Source: UBA11540 sp045536425 | GTDB taxonomy: Bacteria > Bacillota > Clostridia > Oscillospirales > Ruminococcaceae | Length of the DNA: 64,000 nucleotides | Direction: 5' to 3' | NCBI GenBank assembly: GCA_045536425.1 | Contig: JAZSNN010000015.1 | Coordinates: 248,001-312,000 of the forward strand | Shown: positions 1 to 8,997 of the stretch, in pieces | Numbering within the stretch: the first letter of the stretch is position 1 | How the letters are laid out: each line of letters begins with the position of its first letter | Translations under genes and position numbers: made by a program | Notes under the pieces: model-generated | The model's input: only the letters and a program-made list of their open reading frames with translations | Database searches by the model: none | What the model was told of the DNA's origin: nothing

Positions 1-63
1 CTGATTCAACACGGCAACTATTATTCCGATTGCCGCTATTTTGAAGATAAGATCAACGTCCAC
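1..63 (-). CDS. spoIIIAC: Stage III sporulation protein AC, N-terminal 21 residues (runs off the window)
   Basis: A GTG start at 63-61 opens a frame reading MDVDLIFKIAAIGIIVAVLN, the characteristic N-terminus of SpoIIIAC, a small two-helix membrane protein of the SpoIIIA-SpoIIQ channel between forespore and mother cell. A GGAGG ribosome site lies about 5 bases upstream. It starts 13 bases after the spoIIIAB stop, as expected for the spoIIIAA-AH operon, and the rest lies beyond the left edge. The identity rests on this short stretch plus the operon context. Confidence 0.9.
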   Translation of the reverse strand, partial: MDVDLIFKIAAIGIIVAVLNQ

Positions 64-76
64 CGTGTTCCTCCAA

Positions 77-586
77 CTATGCAAGTATTACCGCCGCGCC
101 AATACCAAGCAGCAGCCCCAAACTTATGTACATCTTTCCTAACGTTTCGCATCGGTGACTCTGGATGTTCTTGAATTCGCACAACTGCAATTTGCAGTTT
201 TCGAGCATCTGTAACTGCCCCGTAATATCTGTCGTACCTAGTTTTTCTGCCATATTTAGAAGCGGCATCAACTCCTCGCTGCTCATTCCCATATCAGACG
301 AATTATCCAGCACCGCGTTTTTTACTATGTCTCGGCTCATTCCGCTTCGTTCGATTTCGGTTTTTATCTGCCTTAAAAAAGGCAAAGAACTGTAGAGCGG
401 ATTTTCAGCACACGCAACAAGTAATTCTTCAACCGTTGCCCCGCTATAGCGTATTCCCGAATAGATTTCATCTACCACAGAACACAAAAGCGAAAAGGTG
501 ACAACCTTTTTTCTGTCCTTATCATAAAGCGACGCTCCCAACGCGGTTGACAAAATAACTATCAAAAGAAGGCCAATTGTTTTCAT
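77..586 (-). CDS. spoIIIAB: Stage III sporulation protein AB
   Basis: SpoIIIAB is a mother-cell membrane protein of the SpoIIIA complex that supports sigma-G activity in the forespore. The 169-residue product has an N-terminal membrane segment (about residues 3-20), a helical middle with the family-like stretch FSLLCSVVDEIYSGIRYSG, and a hydrophobic C-terminal anchor ending GAAVILA. The length is close to the Bacillus protein (171). I chose the ATG at 586, 6 bases after GGAGAAGG; a GTG two codons earlier is the alternative. The start lies 65 bases inside the end of spoIIIAA, so the two genes are probably translationally coupled. Confidence 0.93.
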   Translation of the reverse strand: MKTIGLLLIVILSTALGASLYDKDRKKVVTFSLLCSVVDEIYSGIRYSGATVEELLVACAENPLYSSLPFLRQIKTEIERSGMSRDIVKNAVLDNSSDMGMSSEELMPLLNMAEKLGTTDITGQLQMLENCKLQLCEFKNIQSHRCETLGKMYISLGLLLGIGAAVILA

Positions 587-1529
587 ATTCACCCTTCTCC
601 AGCATTATTGTTTTAGCAGGTTGACCTATCATACGACCACCTTGAAGAAAAGCAACGCATCCGAACTCTCCGCTATCAATCAAGGCTTTCATCTGAGGTC
701 TTTTTAAAAGGCTCTCTAGATCGTTACAGTGCGCTGTAAGTATGAAACGAACTCCGGAGTTTAAACCGCTCTTTATCTCTTGTGCTTCCTCATATCCGCC
801 GATTTCGTCACACACAATTACTTCGGGCGACATAACACGCAGAGCCATCATAATTCCCAACGCCTTTGGGTATCCGTTTAGAACGTCGCAGCAGTTGCCC
901 AAATCATTTTGAGCGTTCCCTTGAAACACAGCACAAAGTTCGCCTCTTTCATCAACTACGGATACTCTTTTACCTTCATTCGAAAGCTTTCGTGCAACGT
1001 CTCTCAACAAAGTCGTCTTGCCGCTACAGGGAGGGCCCGCAATAATCAGAGATTTTTTATCATTCAAAATCCAAGACGGTAACATACTGTCAGCGACTCC
1101 AACTATCTGCTTTGCTATTCTGAGATTGATTGAGGAAATATCCTTTAGCGTCAATATGCTTTTGCCGTCTGTCACCGCAGTTCCGCACAATCCCGCCCTA
1201 TGTCCTCCCTTTAGGGTTATATATCCGTTACAGATTTCATTTTGATGAGTATGCACAGAATATCCGCAGATTGCCCTAAACGATTCCTCTATATCAGCCT
1301 TTGTAACTATGTATGTCTGAGCGTCTGGCTTCTCACTGATTTTCCCTTGAGTTGTTATGTACTGCGTCCCTCGCTTACTCACTATCTGCAAGGGCCTACA
1401 CAGAGAAAGCCTTACCTCGCAGACATCTGCCTTCTGCGATGTAGGGATATATTCCAGTTTCTTTCGCACATTTTCCGTAATATAAGAAATGGCGGTTTCA
1501 AAACCCAAAGAATCATTATAAATTCCCAT
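522..1529 (-). CDS. spoIIIAA: Stage III sporulation protein AA (ATPase)
   Basis: SpoIIIAA is the cytoplasmic secretion-type ATPase of the SpoIIIA-SpoIIQ feeding-tube apparatus. The 335-residue protein has a Walker A motif (GPPCSGKTT, from about residue 165), the family motif VVDERGELC just after it, and a Walker B-like VIVCDEIGG. It is the first gene of spoIIIAA-AB-AC. The ATG at 1529 follows AAGGGGAA. In the mother cell this operon is normally under sigma-E; the upstream bases hold only a loose sigma-E-like pattern that I would not rely on. The C-terminus extends 65 bases past the spoIIIAB start, a longer overlap than usual. Confidence 0.95.
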   Translation of the reverse strand: MGIYNDSLGFETAISYITENVRKKLEYIPTSQKADVCEVRLSLCRPLQIVSKRGTQYITTQGKISEKPDAQTYIVTKADIEESFRAICGYSVHTHQNEICNGYITLKGGHRAGLCGTAVTDGKSILTLKDISSINLRIAKQIVGVADSMLPSWILNDKKSLIIAGPPCSGKTTLLRDVARKLSNEGKRVSVVDERGELCAVFQGNAQNDLGNCCDVLNGYPKALGIMMALRVMSPEVIVCDEIGGYEEAQEIKSGLNSGVRFILTAHCNDLESLLKRPQMKALIDSGEFGCVAFLQGGRMIGQPAKTIMLEKGEYENNWPSFDSYFVNRVGSVAL

Positions 1530-1722
1530 AAAAATTCCCCTTCCCTTTTTCTTGTTACATACATATGCAGCTTGTCTGGTTTTATGATAAAGCTATTGAA
1601 AAAATCGTCCTTATAGTGTATGATATTTAGAGAGAATTCTTGCAACAGTTGGTGCTTTTTAGGGCACTATTATATAGTGATATATTTACAATACAAAATC
1701 GACTCACTCGAGAGGTATATAA

Positions 1723-2271
1723 ATGAAAAAACTTTTTTCTGTAGCACTTTGTGTTCTGCTTTTAACATCCTGCATTAGAAAACCGCCCGAAACAAGTTCT
1801 AATACTTCGAGTCAAGAAACCAGCTCCGTTTCATCCGTTATTGAAGAAGTTTCTTCAAGCGAGGCTTCCGAAAGCACCTCTTCACAAGAGGAAATTTTTG
1901 AGTTTCCGATAGACGCAAAAACAGCGGTAAAAAGAATTAAAGATGAAATTCCCTTCACCGCTGACACTGTTGAGCTCGATACGCATTTTATTTTTGAAAA
2001 AACCGAAGTGTCCGAAGATATGTACGAGGATTTTTATGGCGAAACGTCATACGAAACTGCTGACAACAGTTTTATCGCAGTTTTTTGTTGTAAAACTGCC
2101 AAAAAATCCGAAAACCTGAAGCTAAAGTTGGATGAAGCTTTGGCAAATGAAGGAAAGCTATCATATCTTTCCCCATACGCAAAGGTTCTCTCCGCAAAAG
2201 GATATGTTGTCTTTATAGTTACGCAAAATAATTTTGATGAAGAAAATCTTGTTTCAAGGCTGATACAGTAG
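1723..2271 (+). CDS. DUF4358-like lipoprotein in a surface acylation module
   Basis: The 182-residue product has a signal peptide with lipobox (LLTSC, Cys17), a Ser/Glu/Thr-rich linker (about 19-58), and a globular domain resembling DUF4358 lipoproteins: two helices, a conserved acidic patch, a beta hairpin (SFIAVFCCKTAKKSENL) and a final strand GYVVFIVTQ. It should be anchored on the outer face of the membrane. The biochemical role is unknown. The MBOAT gene starts 38 bases downstream and the DHHW gene follows, so a role in surface polymer acylation is inferred from context. Another DUF4358-like lipoprotein (14030-14494) follows an SGNH hydrolase. The ATG is preceded by GAGAGGT. Confidence 0.75.
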   Translation: MKKLFSVALCVLLLTSCIRKPPETSSNTSSQETSSVSSVIEEVSSSEASESTSSQEEIFEFPIDAKTAVKRIKDEIPFTADTVELDTHFIFEKTEVSEDMYEDFYGETSYETADNSFIAVFCCKTAKKSENLKLKLDEALANEGKLSYLSPYAKVLSAKGYVVFIVTQNNFDEENLVSRLIQ

Positions 2272-2309
2272 ATTTTCCAAATAAACAAATATTAATCAGG
2301 AGGATTTAT

Positions 2310-3686
2310 ATGGTATTCAGCAGTACGTTGTTTCTGTTTCGCTTCTTGCCGATTGCAATGGCGATATACTTCTTGACACCAAAGAAGCTTAAAAACCTCA
2401 CAATATTCATTTTAAGCCTTTTCTTCTACTCGTGGGGTGAAGTTAGATACTTCCCTATTATGATACTCTCGGTCATTGTTGACTATACTGCAGGACAAGG
2501 TATAAAGCGTTTTGGTCATAAAAAACTCTACCGCAGACTGTTTTTGACAATGTCTTTGGTAGTAAACCTTGGAATGCTGTTCTTCTTTAAATATTCCAAC
2601 TTCTTTATTACCAACATCAACGCTTTAACAGGCTTTGCAATTCCAACCATTTCCTTGGCATTGCCACTTGGAATCAGTTTCTATACATTCCAAACACTTA
2701 CCTACACTATTGACGTTTATTTCAACAAGGTCGAGCCCGAAGACAACATAATCAACTTTGCGGCATTTGTTGTTCTTTTCCCGCAGCTCATTGCAGGACC
2801 TATCGTTAAATACACAGACATCAACCGTGAGCTTCAAGACCGTAAGGTAGACCTTGCACAGATTGAAGACGGTGTCAAAACATTCATCTACGGTGTGGGT
2901 AAAAAGGTACTTATTGCAAACAACCTCGGTCTTCTCTGGGACGAGGCGATTGCTATTGGCTTTGAAAATCTTTCTACCCCGATGGCTTGGCTTGCTATTG
3001 CAGGATTTGGTTTGCAGATTTTCTTCGACTTTAGCGGTTATTCAACAATGGCGATCGGTCTCGGAAAGATGCTTGGATTTAACTTCCCGCAGAACTTCAA
3101 CTACCCCTATATTTCAAAGAGTGTTACAGAATTCTGGCGCAGATGGCATATAACCCTTGGTTCATTCTTTAGAGAGTACCTGTACATTCCGCTCGGCGGA
3201 AACAGAAAGGGCCCGATGAGAACCTATATAAACCTCTTTGTAGTTTGGTTTGCAACAGGTTTTTGGCACGGTGCCGATTGGAACTTTATTTTCTGGGGAC
3301 TTTTCTTCTTTGTATTTATCGTTATCGAAAAAGCCTTTCTTCTCAAGTATCTCGAAAAGAGCAAGGTGCTTTCAAGAATTTATCTCTTAGGTCTTGTGCT
3401 CGTCAGCTGGGCAATATTCCAGATAACCGACCTAGGACAGTTAGGTGTGTACATTTCAAGAATGTTTGCGTTTGACTTTGGCACCGATTGGTTGTACTAC
3501 ATCAGAAACTACGGTGTAATCCTCTTGGTTGGTATCATCTTCTCTATCCCCGTCATTCCAAATCTCTACAAAAAGATAGAGCATATAAAAATCGTACCGA
3601 TCATCACCTGCGGTCTTATACTTGCAGCATCTGTTGCATATCTCGTTGATGCAAGCTATAACCCGTTCTTGTACTTTAGATTTTAG
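2310..3686 (+). CDS. MBOAT family membrane O-acyltransferase (AlgI/DltB-like)
   Basis: This 458-residue polytopic membrane protein belongs to the MBOAT superfamily, which moves acyl groups, usually acetyl, across the membrane onto extracellular polymers. Visible family motifs are the EFWRRWHITLGSFFREYLYIPLGG block in the middle and the catalytic histidine in GFWHGADWNF at about residue 320. About ten or more hydrophobic segments are visible. GGAGG lies 6 bases before the ATG. It sits between a DUF4358-like lipoprotein and a DHHW protein, with the latter starting 11 bases downstream. Together they resemble Clostridia polysaccharide O-acetylation loci; the acceptor polymer cannot be read from the sequence. 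Confidence 0.93.
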   Translation: MVFSSTLFLFRFLPIAMAIYFLTPKKLKNLTIFILSLFFYSWGEVRYFPIMILSVIVDYTAGQGIKRFGHKKLYRRLFLTMSLVVNLGMLFFFKYSNFFITNINALTGFAIPTISLALPLGISFYTFQTLTYTIDVYFNKVEPEDNIINFAAFVVLFPQLIAGPIVKYTDINRELQDRKVDLAQIEDGVKTFIYGVGKKVLIANNLGLLWDEAIAIGFENLSTPMAWLAIAGFGLQIFFDFSGYSTMAIGLGKMLGFNFPQNFNYPYISKSVTEFWRRWHITLGSFFREYLYIPLGGNRKGPMRTYINLFVVWFATGFWHGADWNFIFWGLFFFVFIVIEKAFLLKYLEKSKVLSRIYLLGLVLVSWAIFQITDLGQLGVYISRMFAFDFGTDWLYYIRNYGVILLVGIIFSIPVIPNLYKKIEHIKIVPIITCGLILAASVAYLVDASYNPFLYFRF

Positions 3687-3697
3687 GAGGTGGCAGT

Positions 3698-4831
3698 ATG
3701 AAGAAATTATTTAAATATCCACTGCTTGTACTCTTTGCAGTATTTATTGTAGGATTTACAGTTCTCGACTGCGTGACACCGACCAGAACACATTCGGAAT
3801 TTGAATCAAACCTCTCACAGATGCCTAAATTCAGTCTGCAGACCCTTTGGAACGGAAAATTTACTGCTGACTACGAAAGCTATGTAAACGACCAGTTCCT
3901 GCTGAGAGATGAGTGGATAACGCTCAAATCATATGCCGAAACCTTGTTTGGTAAGGTGGAAAACAATGGCGTTATCTACGGAAAAGACGGATATCTGTTC
4001 GAGAAGCTCACTTCGTACGACGAAAAGAGATTAAATCTCAATATTGAAGCCGTACAAAAATTCTGTGAGAAGTATCCCGACCTTTCGGTAAAATTTGCTC
4101 TTATTCCCAACTCATACGAGGTTTTGTCCGACAAACTCCCAATAGCGTCACCCGTGCTTGACCAAAACAAGCTGATAAACGACATTTACGCTCAGGTTTC
4201 TTCTGCGGAGAACATTGATATATTGTCTGCATTAAAAGCGCACAACGGCGAGTATATCTACTACAAAACCGACCACCACTGGACAACGCTCGGCGCTTAC
4301 TATGCATATGAGAAATTGTGTGATGTCCTCGACGTACAGAAAATAGACATCTCTACTCTAAATGAAAATACCGTTGAAGATTTCTACGGAACCTATTTTT
4401 CCAAGGCTAAATCCTTTACCATAAAACCCGACATTATAAAATACTACGATGTCAATGCTTCTATGGCTATAATGACCACCGACCAAACAGGAAAATTTGT
4501 TCCGGAAACGAGTTTTGCGACACTCTATGACGAAGGCAAGTTCTATACTCGTGACAAGTATTCTGCCTTTACACACTCCAACAACGCTTTGACTGTAATT
4601 ACAAACAACGGCGAATACGAAAAGGAAAGACTTCTAGTCATAAAGGACTCCTACTCCAACTCCCTTGTACCTTTCTTGAGTACCGATTATAAAGAGATTG
4701 TGATGGTTGACCTCAGATATATGTTTAATATTTCGATGGTTCTCAATCAGTATGATTTCGACGACGTTCTTATAATGTACAACGTTTCGACCTTTACAGG
4801 CGACGTTGATGTCGTAAAGCTTAAATACTAA
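3698..4831 (+). CDS. DHHW family exported protein (AlgX/DltD-like acyl transfer partner)
   Basis: The 377-residue protein has an N-terminal signal anchor (residues 1-24) and an SGNH-related extracellular domain. The signature YYKTDHHWTTLGAYYAYE (about residues 187-204) holds the DHHW motif that gives the family its name, with the Asp/His pair expected to be catalytic. A likely nucleophile region is VIKDSYSNS near residue 315. In related systems such proteins take the acyl group delivered by an MBOAT partner and place it on a sugar polymer. It starts 11 bases after the MBOAT stop with a strong AGGAGGTG site, and a bidirectional terminator follows. Confidence 0.88.
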   Translation: MKKLFKYPLLVLFAVFIVGFTVLDCVTPTRTHSEFESNLSQMPKFSLQTLWNGKFTADYESYVNDQFLLRDEWITLKSYAETLFGKVENNGVIYGKDGYLFEKLTSYDEKRLNLNIEAVQKFCEKYPDLSVKFALIPNSYEVLSDKLPIASPVLDQNKLINDIYAQVSSAENIDILSALKAHNGEYIYYKTDHHWTTLGAYYAYEKLCDVLDVQKIDISTLNENTVEDFYGTYFSKAKSFTIKPDIIKYYDVNASMAIMTTDQTGKFVPETSFATLYDEGKFYTRDKYSAFTHSNNALTVITNNGEYEKERLLVIKDSYSNSLVPFLSTDYKEIVMVDLRYMFNISMVLNQYDFDDVLIMYNVSTFTGDVDVVKLKY

Positions 4832-4834
4832 AAA

Positions 4835-4867
4835 ATAAGCGGTGTGCAAAAGCACACCGCTATTTTT
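4835..4867. terminator. Bidirectional intrinsic terminator
   Basis: An AGCGGTGTGC / GCACACCGCT stem with an AAAA loop is flanked by A- and T-runs. It lies between the convergent DHHW gene and the dipeptidase, whose stop codon overlaps its edge. Confidence 0.85.
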
Positions 4868-6302
4868 ACATCTTCTTCAAAATTGCTTTTAAAAGCTCCC
4901 AAACTCTCTCTACCGATGACAAACTCATTCTTTCTTTTGGAGTGTGAATATCATAGATATTCGGGCCAAAGGAAACACAATCAAGGTCGGGAATCTTTCC
5001 GCAAAACATTCCGCATTCAAGACCCGCGTGAATTGACTGTATCAAGAGTTTATCTTTATAAAGTCTTTCATATTCTTCAGCTATTATCTCGGTGAGTTTG
5101 GAGCCTTTTCTGAACTCCCACGCAGGATAATCGCCCTCGTACTCACTAGTGCCATTATATTTATTGATAATGCTATCGAGTTTTGCAGAAAGTTCTTGCT
5201 TTTCCTTGTTAACAGAGCTTCTTAGCGCAAATCTCAAGGAAAGAGCGTCCTCATACAGTTCCATAATTCCCATATTAAGCGAGGTTTGAACAAGACCTTC
5301 GATATCCTCACTCATCTTTTGTATGCCGTTTGGGACTTCGCTCATTATAGAAAGAATATTGACAGTAGATTCGTCGTCTGTGACCTCAAACTCACCGTCA
5401 CCTATTACCTCTGCTTTGATGAATATATCGGGGTCAGTGTCTTTATAGCGTAGCTTCAAAATCTTTTCCATCTCGCCAACGCTTATTCCAATAAGCTGTG
5501 TTTTGCGAGGATTTGTGACGATAACAGCTTCGGCTTCACGAGGAATTGCATTATCCTTGAGCCCTCCTGCCATTGTCTTTATACCAAAATCGCTGACCTC
5601 TCTTATTCTGCGAAGAACCTTTGCAAGTTCTATTGAAGCATTTGCTCTGCCCTTGTCGATTTCGGTGCCCGAATGTCCTCCCGTGAGTCCACCGACAGTT
5701 ATTTTAAACTGTACGCCCTCACGAGCTTCTTTTGTAACAGGAAGCTGTAAGTCTTGTCGTAGTCCACCTGCACAGCTGACGAGAAGCACTCCCTCTTCCT
5801 CAGAGTCGATATTCAAAAGTCTCTTTCCCTTTAGCACAGAGGTATCTATACCCGCGGCACCAAACATTCCCGTTTCTTCGTCAACGGTAAACACAGCCTC
5901 TATAGGCGGGTGTTCGATAGTATCTGATTCGAGCAAAGCAAGAGCATAGGCTATGGCAATTCCATCATCGCCACCAAGTGTTGTTCCTTTTGCAGATATG
6001 AAATCGCCCTCTATTTCTATATTCAAAGAATCGGTTGTAAAATCAAAATCGACGTTCGATTCCTTCTCACAAACCATATCAAGATGTCCTTGAATTATAA
6101 CGGGCTCGTGGTTTTCAAAGCCTTTGGTGGCATCCTTGAAGATAATTATATCATTCAATTCGTCCTGCACAAAGCGAAGTCCGTGTTTTATTGCAAAATC
6201 GGCACAATAATCACTTATTCTCTTTGTATCGCCAGAGCCGTGAGGAATCTTGCAGATTTCCTCGAAATAGTGCAATACTCTCACACAATCAGTGTTGAAC
6301 AT
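4866..6302 (-). CDS. pepD: Aminoacyl-histidine dipeptidase / Xaa-His dipeptidase (M20C)
   Basis: This is a cytosolic zinc aminopeptidase of the M20C family that hydrolyses unspecific dipeptides. The 478-residue length is normal. Metal-site motifs are visible in order: IIQGHLDMVCE (His and Asp), LGGDDGIAIAYAL (bridging Asp), TVDEETGMFGA (catalytic Glu and Glu ligand) and, near the end, the SIHAGLECGMF segment. The ATG at 6302 follows CGGAGTGA. It is the second gene after the DUF1846 gene (12-base gap), so both probably share the promoter at 7871-7899. Transcription ends at the shared terminator 4835-4867. Confidence 0.93.
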   Translation of the reverse strand: MFNTDCVRVLHYFEEICKIPHGSGDTKRISDYCADFAIKHGLRFVQDELNDIIIFKDATKGFENHEPVIIQGHLDMVCEKESNVDFDFTTDSLNIEIEGDFISAKGTTLGGDDGIAIAYALALLESDTIEHPPIEAVFTVDEETGMFGAAGIDTSVLKGKRLLNIDSEEEGVLLVSCAGGLRQDLQLPVTKEAREGVQFKITVGGLTGGHSGTEIDKGRANASIELAKVLRRIREVSDFGIKTMAGGLKDNAIPREAEAVIVTNPRKTQLIGISVGEMEKILKLRYKDTDPDIFIKAEVIGDGEFEVTDDESTVNILSIMSEVPNGIQKMSEDIEGLVQTSLNMGIMELYEDALSLRFALRSSVNKEKQELSAKLDSIINKYNGTSEYEGDYPAWEFRKGSKLTEIIAEEYERLYKDKLLIQSIHAGLECGMFCGKIPDLDCVSFGPNIYDIHTPKERMSLSSVERVWELLKAILKKM

Positions 6303-6314
6303 TAAATCACTCCG

Positions 6315-7799
6315 TTATTTATGGAATAGCTTTTTGGTTTGGTATTTTGGTTCTGACGTGAGATTTATGCCAAGCTTTCTAAAGGTGTTTTCATCCACTT
6401 GAGAAAGTATAACAGTTGAATGAACCTCGCATCCTTTTAGTTTATGCAGCTGCTTCATTGCTAATTCTGCGTTTTTATCGGTTGTAGCACAGATTGAAAG
6501 CGCAATCAAAATCTCGTCAAGATGCAGACGAGGGTTATGATTACCGAGGTGTTTAACCTTAAGCTCCTGAACAGGCTCAATAACCTCGGGCATAATAAGC
6601 TTTGTTTCGTCATCAATATTGCCCAAATACTTGAGTGCATTTATGAGCATTGCAGATGACGCGCCAAGAAGATTTGAGGTTTTTCCTGTGATTATCTTTC
6701 CGTCGTTGAGTTCGATTGCAACAGCAGGAGCGTTGGTAGCCTCAGACTTTTCTATAGCTGCCTCAACGCACTTGCGATTAGAAACAGAAATTCCTGCTTG
6801 CTTCATCAGCATCTCAATCTTTCCTGCTTCTTCCTCAGTACAATTGCCTTTTCTGAAGTTACAAAGTGCAGCATAGTAGCGCCTTATTATTTCCTCGTTT
6901 GCTGCAGCTGTGACCGCATCGTTATCAACTATACAGTTTCCCGCCATATTAACTCCCATATCAGTGGGAGATTTATACGGACACTCTCCAAGTATCTTCT
7001 CAAACATCGCTCTAAGCACAGGAAAAACTTCGATGTCACGGTTATAGTTTACAGTAGTCTCTCCATATGCTTCGAGGTGGAACGGGTCAATCATATTAAC
7101 GTCGTTTAGGTCTGCAGTTGCTGCCTCATATGCGAGATTGACAGAATGCTTGAGCGGAATATTCCATATCGGAAAGGTCTCAAACTTTGCATATCCTGCT
7201 TTTATTCCGCGTTTGTGGTCGTGGTAAAGCTGTGAAAGGCAGGTTGCCATCTTTCCGCTGCCGGGACCCGGAGCGGTAACCACAACGAGAGAACGGGTTG
7301 TTTCTATATAATCATTTTTTCCATATCCTTCGTCGCTAACGATAAAAGGAATGTCATAGGGGTATCTGGGAATAGCATAGTGCTTGTACACCTTTATACC
7401 AAGAGATTCGAGTTTGTGGTTGAAGGCATCGACAGAGGACTGGTGGTTGTAGCGTGTCATAACAACGCTACCGATGTATAGTCCAAATCCGCGAAAAGCG
7501 TCGATAAGGCGCAAAACGTCGAGGTCATAGGTGATTCCAAGGTCACCTCTAACCTTGTTTTTTTCTATATCATTTGCGTTGATAGCTATTACGATTTCAG
7601 CCTGATCCTTCAGCTGAGTGAGCATACGTATCTTGCTGTCGGGTGCGAATCCCGGCAGTACTCTCGCGGCGTGGAAATCGTCAAACAACTTTCCGCCAAA
7701 TTCAAGATACAGCTTTCCTCCAAACTGGTTTATCCTCTCGAGGATTTTCTCAGACTGCATACTGAGATATTTGTCGTTGTCAAAGCCAATTCTCTGCAT
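6315..7799 (-). CDS. DUF1846 family protein
   Basis: The product matches the DUF1846 family, large soluble proteins of unresolved function found in many Firmicutes and containing a nucleotide-binding-like fold. Recognisable stretches are IGFDNDKYL at the N-terminus, KLYLEFGGKLFDDFHAARVL, VVTAPGPGSGKMATCLSQ (a P-loop-like turn) and NCIVDNDAVTAAANEEIIRR. I chose the ATG at 7799, preceded by GGGAG at 7 bases, giving 494 residues; the frame is open further to a TTG at 7820 but that has no ribosome site. It leads a two-gene unit with pepD. No enzymatic role is claimed. Confidence 0.88.
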   Translation of the reverse strand: MQRIGFDNDKYLSMQSEKILERINQFGGKLYLEFGGKLFDDFHAARVLPGFAPDSKIRMLTQLKDQAEIVIAINANDIEKNKVRGDLGITYDLDVLRLIDAFRGFGLYIGSVVMTRYNHQSSVDAFNHKLESLGIKVYKHYAIPRYPYDIPFIVSDEGYGKNDYIETTRSLVVVTAPGPGSGKMATCLSQLYHDHKRGIKAGYAKFETFPIWNIPLKHSVNLAYEAATADLNDVNMIDPFHLEAYGETTVNYNRDIEVFPVLRAMFEKILGECPYKSPTDMGVNMAGNCIVDNDAVTAAANEEIIRRYYAALCNFRKGNCTEEEAGKIEMLMKQAGISVSNRKCVEAAIEKSEATNAPAVAIELNDGKIITGKTSNLLGASSAMLINALKYLGNIDDETKLIMPEVIEPVQELKVKHLGNHNPRLHLDEILIALSICATTDKNAELAMKQLHKLKGCEVHSTVILSQVDENTFRKLGINLTSEPKYQTKKLFHK

Positions 7800-7831
7800 A
7801 ACTTTTCTCCCAAAACCCAAGCCAAAAAATT

Positions 7832-7866
7832 AAGCGAAATGAAGTTTTTATAAAATCATTTCGCTT
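7832..7866 (-). terminator. Terminator of potABCD that also begins the DUF1846 mRNA
   Basis: On the minus strand AAGCGAAATGA pairs with TCATTTCGCTT and is followed by AATTTTTT. It lies after potD. The promoter at 7871-7899 would start transcription at about 7864, inside the first stem arm. Confidence 0.75.
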
Positions 7867-7870
7867 ATTT

Positions 7871-7899
7871 ATTATACTACACTCTTTAAGATTTTTCAA
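7871..7899 (-). promoter_or_regulatory. Sigma-A promoter for the DUF1846-pepD unit
   Basis: TTGAAA, a 17-base spacer and TATAAT read on the minus strand between potD and the DUF1846 gene. Confidence 0.75.
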
Positions 7900-7923
7900 C
7901 AAAATCCGCAAAATATTCTTAAA

Positions 7924-8982
7924 TTAACTAAACTGAATTTCAATCCACAAATCCTGGATATGTTCGAGAACATTTTTAGGAAGATGCGAGAATTCTTCAC
8001 TTCTTGCAAGTATCTCATCGGAAGGATATGCATACTCATTATTTTTAACCTCTTCGGGAAGCTGTGCATATGCTTCCTTTTGAGGAACAGAATATCCTGT
8101 CATTTCGCTGTTTGCAAGAACTATATCGGTCTGGCACATAAAGTTTATGAACATTTCTGCTTCTGCTTTATGTTTGCTTCCCTTGGGAATACACATAGCG
8201 TCAACAAATCTGTTGAGGCCCTCTCTTGGAATTGCAAAACCGATGTTCTCGTTTTCACTCATTATTGTGAGAGCGTCGCCTGCGTAATAGGGTGCAATCC
8301 AAGAGGTTTCGTTTCCAATGAGGTCAAATATCTCGTCCATAACAAGACTCTGACGGACTTTTTTCTGCTCGTTGAGGAGTTTTGCAGCTTCATCAATCTG
8401 CGCAAGGTCTGTTGTGTTGATGGAATATCCAAGTCGTTGAAGTGCTATTGCAAAGGCATCTCGAGAGTTATTAAACATCAGGATTTTTCCTGCATAATCC
8501 TCGTCCCAAAGTATATCCCAACTATCAACAGGTTTTGTCACCTTTTCTTTGTTGTAGATGATTCCAACTATGCCCCAAGCGTACGGTACAGAATATTCGC
8601 CCGTGGGGTCATAGTTTGCAGACTTGTAGTCGTCCATAATCAACTCGCTGTTAGGAATATTTGCAAAATCGAGTTTTTCGAGCATTCCCTCGTCTATCAT
8701 ACGGGAAATCATATAGTCAGACGGAATGATAACGTCGTAGTCACCTGCTCCGTTCTTGATTTTTGCATACATTTCTTCGTTTGTTGCATAGGTTGTGTAG
8801 TTTACGTTTATACCCGTTGCTTTTTCAAACTCTCTTATAACGTCAAGAGTTCCGTCATCACCGTTAGCGATGTATTCGCCCCAGTTATAAACATTAATTG
8901 TTACTCTGCCGTCGTCTCCGCCACAAGAACAAAGAGAAAACAGAAGAAGAACCGAAAGAACCAATGCAAGTATTTTTTTCAT
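7924..8982 (-). CDS. potD: Spermidine/putrescine ABC transporter substrate-binding lipoprotein
   Basis: PotD is the lipid-anchored receptor of the polyamine importer. The 352-residue protein has a signal peptide with lipobox (LCSCG, Cys20) followed by the hallmark NVYNWGEYI strand of PotD/PotF proteins. Other typical pieces are YDVIIPSDYMISRMIDEGML, YSVPYAWGIVGIIYNKE and the aromatic/acidic residues that line the polyamine pocket. It is the last gene of potABCD, 15 bases after potC, with AGAGGTTG before the ATG. Whether spermidine or putrescine is preferred cannot be told from reading alone. Confidence 0.93.
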   Translation of the reverse strand: MKKILALVLSVLLLFSLCSCGGDDGRVTINVYNWGEYIANGDDGTLDVIREFEKATGINVNYTTYATNEEMYAKIKNGAGDYDVIIPSDYMISRMIDEGMLEKLDFANIPNSELIMDDYKSANYDPTGEYSVPYAWGIVGIIYNKEKVTKPVDSWDILWDEDYAGKILMFNNSRDAFAIALQRLGYSINTTDLAQIDEAAKLLNEQKKVRQSLVMDEIFDLIGNETSWIAPYYAGDALTIMSENENIGFAIPREGLNRFVDAMCIPKGSKHKAEAEMFINFMCQTDIVLANSEMTGYSVPQKEAYAQLPEEVKNNEYAYPSDEILARSEEFSHLPKNVLEHIQDLWIEIQFS

Positions 8983-8997
8983 TTATCCAACCTCTTT

